Shown here: in pieces, positions 27,301 to 32,039 of the stretch
Position numbering within the stretch: the stretch's first letter is position 1
Layout: every line of letters begins with the position of its first letter
Source: Prevotellaceae bacterium UBA1391
GTDB lineage: Bacteria; Bacteroidota; Bacteroidia; Bacteroidales; Bacteroidaceae
Length of the DNA: 32,039 nucleotides
Assembly (NCBI GenBank): GCA_002305265.1
Contig: DBQP01000012.1
Coordinates: 1 to 32,039 of the forward strand
Direction: 5' to 3'
Position numbers and translations under genes: made by a program
The notes under the pieces: generated by a model
What the model was told of the DNA's origin: nothing
The model's database searches: none
Seen by the model: only the letters and a program-made list of their open reading frames with translations

Positions 27301-28510
27301 TGCGGCCGGTCTCGTCGCTCACCCGGTGGTGCTCGGCGAGCGGGCGGGCGGGCGAGTGGTAGGCCACGCCGCCCTCGCGCAGGGTGAGCCAGAGTCCGCC
27401 TTCGCGGTCTTCGGCCACGTCGGTGAAGTCGGGGATGAGCTCGTCGCCGCTCTCCGGCAGGAGGAAGCGGTCGTACTCGACGGTGGGGCGCAGCTGGCGA
27501 TTGAAGCGCACGAGGCGGTTGGGGCAGAGGATGGAGAGTCCGCTGCGCGTCTTGCGCAGGGCGATGATGTGTGGGTCGGCCAGAAGGGTGGAGAGGGTGC
27601 GCGGACCGGTGGCGAACTGTTGGGCTCCTTGACTGGTGCGCACGAGAATCGTGCCCGAGTCCCAGGCGATGGCGCGCAGCGTGTAGCCGCGCTGGGGAGT
27701 GTCGAGGCGCTGCGCATACATCTTGCGGCCGGCCTTCACGTCCCAGCACTCCATCATGCCGTTGGAGAAGAAGAAATAGTGGAGCGCGCCGACTTGCACG
27801 ACATCGTTGAGGCTGTAGAGGATGTTTTCGGGCGACTTCTCGCGGATGGCGAGTACGCGGCGGGCGGGGCGGTTCCACTGGAAGACGTAGATGCCGCCGT
27901 CGGCGGTGCTCAACCAGGCTGAGCCTTCGGCGTCGATGAAGAAATTGCGGATGGAGTCGAGATTGAGCCCGCTCGGGCGGAGCAGGCGGGCGACGGAATA
28001 GACGGCCGCACTGCGCGCATCGATGGCGAAGAGATGGTGGAGGTTGCGGATCCAGATGCGATGTTGGCGGTCGAGATAGGAGGCGACGCCGAAGAAACTC
28101 TCGATGTTGAGCCCGCGGTTGCGGTCGAAGTCGAGGGCGTGGAAGCGTGCGCCGTCGAAGAGGCAGAGCATGCCTTCGACCTCGACGAGCATGCGGCCGT
28201 CGGGCAACTGCACGACCTGACGTGCCTGGTTGTTGAAGAGGCCGTCGTGCTGTGTGTAGACGCGCAGGGGCAGGGGCTCGTCGGCGTGGGCGGATGGTGT
28301 GGCGCACGGCAGCAGGAGCAAGCAGGCAATGAGGGAAAGCGTGTGGAGGCGGAGGGAATATGACTGCGCGGGCCCGGGGCATTCGGCTGCGCCTGCTGGA
28401 CGGGCGAAAACAGGCCGGACGAGGCGGCGAAGGTGCGGGCAGACTGCGCGGTATGCGGGCAAGAGGCTTGCGCGGAGGCGGAAAGGGAGGGCGGCGGGTG
28501 TTGTGGTCAT
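24338..28510 (-). CDS. Hybrid two-component system sensor/regulator (HTCS)
   Basis: A 1390-aa one-protein signalling system. Residues 1-80 are an unusually long, Arg-rich leader ending in a signal sequence (LSLIACLLLLPCATPSAHA). A periplasmic two-bladed propeller follows (about 80-735; NLWVGT-like repeats such as GRVWVGTQNGLFLL), then a Y_Y_Y domain (about 740-813) and a membrane helix (about 824-842). The cytoplasmic part has HisKA with the phospho-acceptor His near 880 (THELRTPLTLI), an ATPase domain (NLLSNASKH, DTGRGIAS, GTGIGLALSQ), a receiver with Asp near 1175 (IITDVMMPEMDG) and an AraC HTH (about 1283-1390). The start at 28510 is set by a -7 box at 28542-28549; the longer open frame runs into repeat array F. 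The two downstream GH43 genes are the likely targets. Confidence 0.93.
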   Translation of the reverse strand: MTTTPAALPFRLRASLLPAYRAVCPHLRRLVRPVFARPAGAAECPGPAQSYSLRLHTLSLIACLLLLPCATPSAHADEPLPLRVYTQHDGLFNNQARQVVQLPDGRMLVEVEGMLCLFDGARFHALDFDRNRGLNIESFFGVASYLDRQHRIWIRNLHHLFAIDARSAAVYSVARLLRPSGLNLDSIRNFFIDAEGSAWLSTADGGIYVFQWNRPARRVLAIREKSPENILYSLNDVVQVGALHYFFFSNGMMECWDVKAGRKMYAQRLDTPQRGYTLRAIAWDSGTILVRTSQGAQQFATGPRTLSTLLADPHIIALRKTRSGLSILCPNRLVRFNRQLRPTVEYDRFLLPESGDELIPDFTDVAEDREGGLWLTLREGGVAYHSPARPLAEHHRVSDETGRTQSVQRFLRTATDEVIAATSAGLYRLSPTDEFLRMGGAFNYIYATSLHTDADGTLWATSSQGEIVRQSAGAPTDLFTPDDTPLWGRIPFCLPLDSTTRLIAVKMNRLALFQPAQRKVEVLTARYPQLQQFRYITDACPWQQGYIIGTQNGFYYFDAVRRRPDFERLAALNANAWSDKCNCLLTDPAGRVWVGTQNGLFLLDAEGRPALRLSMADGLPSSGILSLALDAYGQLWAATFNGVCRITLPAASRQSAAVPDKSRLRILSISAADGIAGHTLQERAAVGTADGRMLFGTADGYYEVNMRRMSVPSDPLRVQLLDIRLNGRSVSPDTLRRLAPEARNLSFDFSVLRYAAPQHIRYRYRTGSSAPWTLVSGQHGLITVSLSLLPPGRYDVEVQAAHEGGPWSASAQIEFRILPPWWRSWWALTLYALLLAAAAAFAVRRYVSTHDRRQEQLRRDKARLEREQLNEERLRFYTNITHELRTPLTLILGPIDDLVAEPTLPEPLRRRVDTIRSSAERLLTLVNQLLEFRRTETSHRTLQLHTASLVGHIGDIFERFSSANRNEHVHYRLDVRLADVPTTFDADILTTILTNLLSNASKHTEQGEISLQLDQTPEEVRISVADTGRGIASADLPHIFERYYQAAGASPSSGTGIGLALSQALATLHGGRITVMSTEGRGSTFTLHLPATMLHADGPSAPDASTSTPPAPDAALPTPDEPTADDDPVSILLVENDDQIRAYLADILQPYHLILTRNGREGATAALTEVPDIIITDVMMPEMDGNEMTRLLRADRRTSHIPVVMLTAKDSLDARDEGYAAGADAYVTKPFTSRTIRAIVAGVLRRRTLTAAQLHQSAAAPVRQPDSSEPPTPDAAGGETFALSPLDRQFIDELNRIIDDNIARPDLNIQLLCRELYFSRTSLYRKVKALLGLSANEYIRKRRLQRAYQRLNAPDAMRYTVAAIANECGFSSLSYFRSCYKEEFGELPRN

Positions 28511-28541
28511 GGTCTGTGCAGCGCTGTTGTGCGTTGCCTTG

Positions 28542-28549
28542 CAAAGATA
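28542..28549 (-). promoter_or_regulatory. -7 box of the HTCS gene
   Basis: The minus strand reads TATCTTTG (TAnnTTTG), 32 bases upstream of the ATG at 28510. This decides the start codon: the extra 151 codons of open frame upstream lie beyond the promoter. Confidence 0.6.
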
Positions 28550-28613
28550 ATGATTTTTTTCTTTGCAGCGCTTCTTTGCGCCGAATTGCCGCTTGGACTG
28601 TGGCGGGGCGAGG

Positions 28614-28857
28614 GATGAACGGCATCGTGGTGCAGCATGTGGGGCGTCGTAGCACGGCATGCGCGGAGTCGTGGTGCAGCATGCGAGGGACATTGCGCGG
28701 CATGCGAGGCGTCGTAGCGTGGCATGCAAGGCATCGTGGCAAGACATGCGAGGCATCGTAGCGCGGCATGCGCGGCATCGTGGTGCAGCATGTGGGGAGT
28801 CGTGGTGTGGCATGCGAGGCGTCGTAGCGCGGCATGCGCGGGACATTGCGCGGCATG
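28614..28857. repeat. 22-bp periodic array F (upstream of the HTCS gene)
   Basis: Eleven units, each centred on CATG (nearly always GCATG, often GCATGC), with CATG starting at 28636, 28658, 28680, 28701, 28723, 28745, 28767, 28789, 28811, 28833 and 28854. Eight steps are exactly 22. The two 21-base steps both contain the same GGGACATTGCGCGG segment, so that unit type is one base shorter. Frequent unit texts are GGCATGCGAGGCGTCGTAGC and GCATGTGGGGCGTCGTAGC. The array sits about 65 bases upstream of the HTCS -7 box. From 28858 to 28970 I see no feature. Confidence 0.87.
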
Positions 28858-28970
28858 GTTGGTTTTTTCGCGCTTCATTCACGGGTTTATCACGCTGTAT
28901 CGGCAGATAGAGGGCGAAGGTGGTGGGGAGAAGGCGTGCGCGGATACTGCGAGAAGTGTACATGGGTAAG

Positions 28971-29016
28971 AAAAAAACTGCGCTCCGCAGTATTCTTTCG
29001 AATACCGGGAGCGCAG
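28971..29016 (-). terminator. Strong terminator of the 901-aa/64-aa operon
   Basis: On the minus strand CTGCGCTCC, GGTATTC, a GAAA loop, GAATAC and GGAGCGCAG form a long, nearly perfect hairpin followed by seven T residues. It lies 34 bases after the stop of the 64-aa gene. Confidence 0.88.
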
Positions 29017-29050
29017 CAAGGATGTGCGGAGTGTGAATCCTCCGGGTGGC

Positions 29051-29245
29051 TTACCAGAGGTTTCCGTAGGCGCTGGCGTAGGGATCGCGTTCCTTGACGG
29101 AACCTTCGCCATCATACTCGCCCGGCAAAACCTCGGGAGCTTCGCCGTCAGAGGGGTTGCTTCCTCCGATGGATGCGCAGATGATGTCTGCCGCTGCGAT
29201 TTCTGTGTATGTGGATACGGGTGTCCGATAGACTTTCTTATTCAT
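29051..29245 (-). CDS. Small 64-aa protein of unknown function
   Basis: A 64-aa protein (MNKKVYRTPVSTYTEIAAAD at the start) with a basic N-terminus, a short stretch DIICASIGGSN holding its single Cys, an acidic Gly/Glu-rich middle and an aromatic C-terminus DPYASAYGNLW. No classical signal peptide or membrane helix. It begins 35 bases after the 901-aa gene ends and is followed by the operon's terminator, so it is cotranscribed. Small proteins of this pattern (basic start, one Cys, Asp/Glu-rich middle, Trp-containing end) commonly follow secreted-protein genes in Prevotella; their role is not known to me. Confidence 0.65.
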   Translation of the reverse strand: MNKKVYRTPVSTYTEIAAADIICASIGGSNPSDGEAPEVLPGEYDGEGSVKERDPYASAYGNLW

Positions 29246-29280
29246 GATGAATGTGTTTTTTGAGAATGTTGGGTTGGGAA

Positions 29281-31986
29281 TTATTTGATAAGAATTTTCT
29301 TTCCGTTGACGATGTTGATGCCCTTCTGCAGCTGGTTCAGCTTCTGACCCTGGAGGTTGTAGACGGGGCCTTCGAGTGCCTCGCGCATCTGAACGGCGTC
29401 GATGCCGGTCACTTCCTCGCCGTCGACGACGAAGCGGAGTCTGGCCTCGCTGGAGACTTCAGGCTTCTGGCGGAAGTAGGCGCGGAAAGCTTTCAGTGCG
29501 TTGCCGCCCGTGGCTTTGATGATGCCTGCTGCGGTGCAGAGGTAGTCGCCGGCCTGAACGGTGGACGCAGTGGCGGCAGTGTAGAGTCCGGTGAGCGAGT
29601 AGGCGGGATCGCTGGATGCTGCCTCGAGCGTGGTGCTGGGGGCAACCTTCTTGCCCATGAAGGCGATGTTGCTGAAGTTGCCAGCCGCGGTGGCCTTGAA
29701 CAGAACAGGAACGTTGGCCTTGATGGATGTGGCGGGCGTGAACTGGGCGATATAGTTGTCCGTACCGTCGTTCGTCGTACCGGTGTATTCGATGACGTAC
29801 AGACCGAGACTTTCAATTTCTTCAGCTGTCACGTCGAAGGGAAGAACGAGCGAGTTCCAGCCGACTCCGTAGTTGCGGTCGACGGTGACGTCGGCATAGT
29901 CGTTCGCTGCAGGAGCCTCGGTGGCGGTCTCAGAGAGAGTTACCTTTTCGGCGATGACGTCTGCAATCTTGTAAAGTCTGAAGTCGGAGAAGGAAGCCCA
30001 GGAGTGAGCGACGGAGGTTTCTCCCTTGACGCCAATCTTGACATTGTGGTCGGTCTTGACCGTGAACTCGACGGTGCCGTAGTTCCAGCCTCCGTTGAAT
30101 GCGTTGCCGGTGTTGCCGACTTTAGGCAGTGGTGCGCTGGCCGTGCCGGCGTAGACGGAGAAGACAGTAGGTCCGAAACTGCGGCCGATGGCGGAGAGGA
30201 TGTAGGTGCCGGTGGGCAACGTGATGGTCTGGCTGAAATCTTCGTTCCAGCTGGTCGCGCTCCAGTTGTTCGTGTCGTAGTATTTTGCTGCCTGGGTGTT
30301 GGATGCGTTGAACCATCCCTCGCCGCTCAAGATGCGCGTATTGCCGCCTGTGGTCGTCCAAGGCGCGATGGTGGTCTGGCTGGAGGCAACTGTCGGATTC
30401 ACGATGCTGCTGGTGTAGTTCACGGCTCCTTCAACTCCTTCAGCGTTCACGTGCGACTCGATGACGGCGCGATAGGCGAGGGTGATAGCCAGCGCTTTGG
30501 CCGAGGCGTCGGCGGCATTCGTCGCGTCAGTAGCGGCGAGAGCGTCGTTGAGCGCGGTCTTCGAAGCCTCAGTGGCGTAGATGTACGGCGCGGTGTCGTA
30601 GGTGGCGGCTTTCGCGTTAGCAAATGCTTGATATGCGGCAGCTGCGGCGTTCAGCGTGTTGGTTGCGGTCTTGAGTGCAGCGGCGGCTGCGTCGTAGCCT
30701 TCGATGGTCGTTGGCTCCTCTGCTGCGACGAGGGCTGAGAGTGCTGTGCGCTCCTCTCCCGTCACGACGGCATTGGCTTCGGCGCTCAGGGCTGCGTTGG
30801 CTGCTGCGATGGCTTCATCGTATGCGGTCTTGTGCGAACCGGCACGGAGCAGGGAAACTACGTCTTCTTCGCCGTAATAGGTGAGGGAGATGTTGTCAAT
30901 GCCCATCCAGTTGGCAAGGGCTGCGTCTTGCTTCAAGCCAATCTCGAGGGAGTTACCGCTGACATACGTGTAGACTTCATAGAAAGTCGGATCCGTAGAC
31001 GTCAGTGGAGTGAGGTCGGAATTGGCAAAAACTGCTGCTGAACCTGCGTTGCTTGCATCAATGGTGCTTGCAAACGCTGCCATCTTGAGCTTGTAAGTTC
31101 CGTTGGGGATGGCGGTCATCGTCTGCGACATCTTTCCTGTATAAGCTGTGGATTTCCAGTTTTCCCAGAATCGGCCTGTGAAGTCGCCTTGCTTGTTCGT
31201 CGCCAAAGCTGAGTTCTGGGCGCCTGTCGTCGTCGTCCAGCTGGCAGTGGAAAGGTCGAAGTTGCGGTTCTTGACGAATCCGGTTACGTCGAGCGGGTTG
31301 TCAACGCCGATGCCGGAAATCTCGAGAATGCGCACGTTGTCAATGGCGATGGCTTCCTGCTGTGTGTTGACTTTGTTCGGGTTGAACGCCATGATGAGGT
31401 TGACATCGATGGGCGACTCCGTGTCGAGCACGAACACGGTGGACACGGGCGACCATTGCGCCTCGTTGAAATACGTTCCGGATTGTGGCACGCCTGCAGT
31501 CGTGGTGCTGGCGCTGGCAATGACGGTGCCTTCCTTAAGGGCCTGAATCTGGAATGTTCCGCCGGTGTTGGCAAGCTTGGTAGCGATTTTGTAGTCAGCG
31601 ACCAGCATGTACTTGCCTGCCGGCAGCGCCTTGCTGGTGGTTTGTGCGAAGGACGTAGTCAGCGCACTGGCCCAGGAGTTGCGGCCAAAGTAATAGCGGT
31701 TGCCTTCCGAGGGTGCAATGACAACGCCGAACGCGCCCGGATGGGTGTCAGCAGTCTCTGTCCCTGTCTGCACGCCGAAGTTCAGCGTACCGGACGTGGG
31801 CAGATTGGTGGCTGTCCACGATTCCGGTGCAAAATATCCTTTGGCAGAAGACTTGACGTCGCCAGCGTTTCCGCTCTCAAAGCCTGCGTTCAGCAGATAC
31901 TCAGCGGTGACGTCTGTTTGTGCATGCATCGTGTTTCCTCCCGCCATGGCGGTGAGGAGCGCTGCGATAAGTAGCGTTTTTTTCAT
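29281..31986 (-). CDS. Large secreted surface protein with repeated CBM-like beta-sandwich domains
   Basis: A 901-aa protein with a signal peptide (about 1-23, TMHAQ). Domain 1 (about 25-235) starts TAEYLLNAGFESG. Domain 2 (about 240-370) starts VTGFVKNRNFDLSTASWTTTTGAQNSA and ends IDNISLTYYG. These look like carbohydrate-binding beta-sandwich modules. A long Ala-rich helical stretch follows (about 375-510, FIVAR-like three-helix repeats). Domain 3 (about 515-665, WFNASNTQAAKYYDTNNWSATSWNEDFSQTI) is another beta-sandwich. The C-terminus carries a beta domain and the sorting tail PVYNLQGQKLNQLQKGINIVNGKKILIK. No catalytic motif is visible, so a binding or structural surface role is likely. The promoter must be in the 53 bases left of the window or beyond. 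Confidence 0.8.
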   Translation of the reverse strand: MKKTLLIAALLTAMAGGNTMHAQTDVTAEYLLNAGFESGNAGDVKSSAKGYFAPESWTATNLPTSGTLNFGVQTGTETADTHPGAFGVVIAPSEGNRYYFGRNSWASALTTSFAQTTSKALPAGKYMLVADYKIATKLANTGGTFQIQALKEGTVIASASTTTAGVPQSGTYFNEAQWSPVSTVFVLDTESPIDVNLIMAFNPNKVNTQQEAIAIDNVRILEISGIGVDNPLDVTGFVKNRNFDLSTASWTTTTGAQNSALATNKQGDFTGRFWENWKSTAYTGKMSQTMTAIPNGTYKLKMAAFASTIDASNAGSAAVFANSDLTPLTSTDPTFYEVYTYVSGNSLEIGLKQDAALANWMGIDNISLTYYGEEDVVSLLRAGSHKTAYDEAIAAANAALSAEANAVVTGEERTALSALVAAEEPTTIEGYDAAAAALKTATNTLNAAAAAYQAFANAKAATYDTAPYIYATEASKTALNDALAATDATNAADASAKALAITLAYRAVIESHVNAEGVEGAVNYTSSIVNPTVASSQTTIAPWTTTGGNTRILSGEGWFNASNTQAAKYYDTNNWSATSWNEDFSQTITLPTGTYILSAIGRSFGPTVFSVYAGTASAPLPKVGNTGNAFNGGWNYGTVEFTVKTDHNVKIGVKGETSVAHSWASFSDFRLYKIADVIAEKVTLSETATEAPAANDYADVTVDRNYGVGWNSLVLPFDVTAEEIESLGLYVIEYTGTTNDGTDNYIAQFTPATSIKANVPVLFKATAAGNFSNIAFMGKKVAPSTTLEAASSDPAYSLTGLYTAATASTVQAGDYLCTAAGIIKATGGNALKAFRAYFRQKPEVSSEARLRFVVDGEEVTGIDAVQMREALEGPVYNLQGQKLNQLQKGINIVNGKKILIK

Positions 31987-32039
31987 ACGAAGGTTTGTTT
32001 AGATAAATGGATTGATGTTGTTGGAAGAGTTCAGCTTGA

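Noticed and set aside
28511..28963. Possible N-terminal extension of the HTCS to 1541 aa
   Set aside because: The extension translates array F (repeated CRATTPRMP-like peptides) and lies upstream of the -7 box at 28542-28549.

Overview
The window looks like chromosome from a Bacteroidota bacterium, most likely a Prevotella-type member of the Bacteroidales. The evidence is TAnnTTTG-type -7 promoter boxes, secreted glycoside hydrolases ending in a Gly-Lys-Lys type C-terminal sorting tail, a hybrid two-component regulator, a kinase-less propeller/AraC regulator, and SufE and GroESL of Bacteroidota type. I see no rRNA, tRNA, CRISPR, transposase or phage gene.

Region 1 (1-8.8 kb, visibly lower G+C) is a divergent carbohydrate cluster. 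On the minus strand, an alginate-lyase-like/LamG protein (split by a one-base frameshift), a GH27 alpha-galactosidase and a GH51 alpha-L-arabinofuranosidase form a tight operon. Facing it on the plus strand is a periplasmic-propeller/AraC regulator. The shared 214-bp promoter region carries two -7 boxes and a 12-bp direct repeat with a 23-bp offset that looks like an AraC-type operator.

Region 2 (8.8-18.4 kb, G+C rich) holds a small membrane protein, a large secreted DUF4859-type protein with an HExxH...E zinc-protease signature, groES-groEL (behind a sigma-54-like promoter), sufE, and a secreted S9 prolyl-oligopeptidase-family peptidase.

Region 3 (18.7-28.6 kb) is a second arabinan/xylan-type cluster on the minus strand: a full hybrid two-component system regulator followed by two GH43 enzymes. 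Region 4 (28.9-32 kb) is a 901-aa surface protein with a 64-aa peptide gene downstream and a strong terminator. Neither sugar cluster contains a SusC/SusD pair inside the window.

The most striking feature is not a gene. Six intergenic gaps, all in the G+C-rich part, carry arrays with a strict 22-bp period (about 65 units in all). The sequence of the unit changes within and between arrays while the 22-bp phase is kept. Three arrays (upstream of groES, downstream of the S9 peptidase, downstream of the hybrid regulator) share the same pair of unit families, one centred on an AAGGCCTT palindrome and one containing CTGCGCTCGAAAT. The others, after groEL, after sufE and upstream of the hybrid regulator, have their own unit sequences. 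The arrays have no spacers like CRISPR and no coding periodicity (22 is not a multiple of 3). I do not recognise them as a described family.
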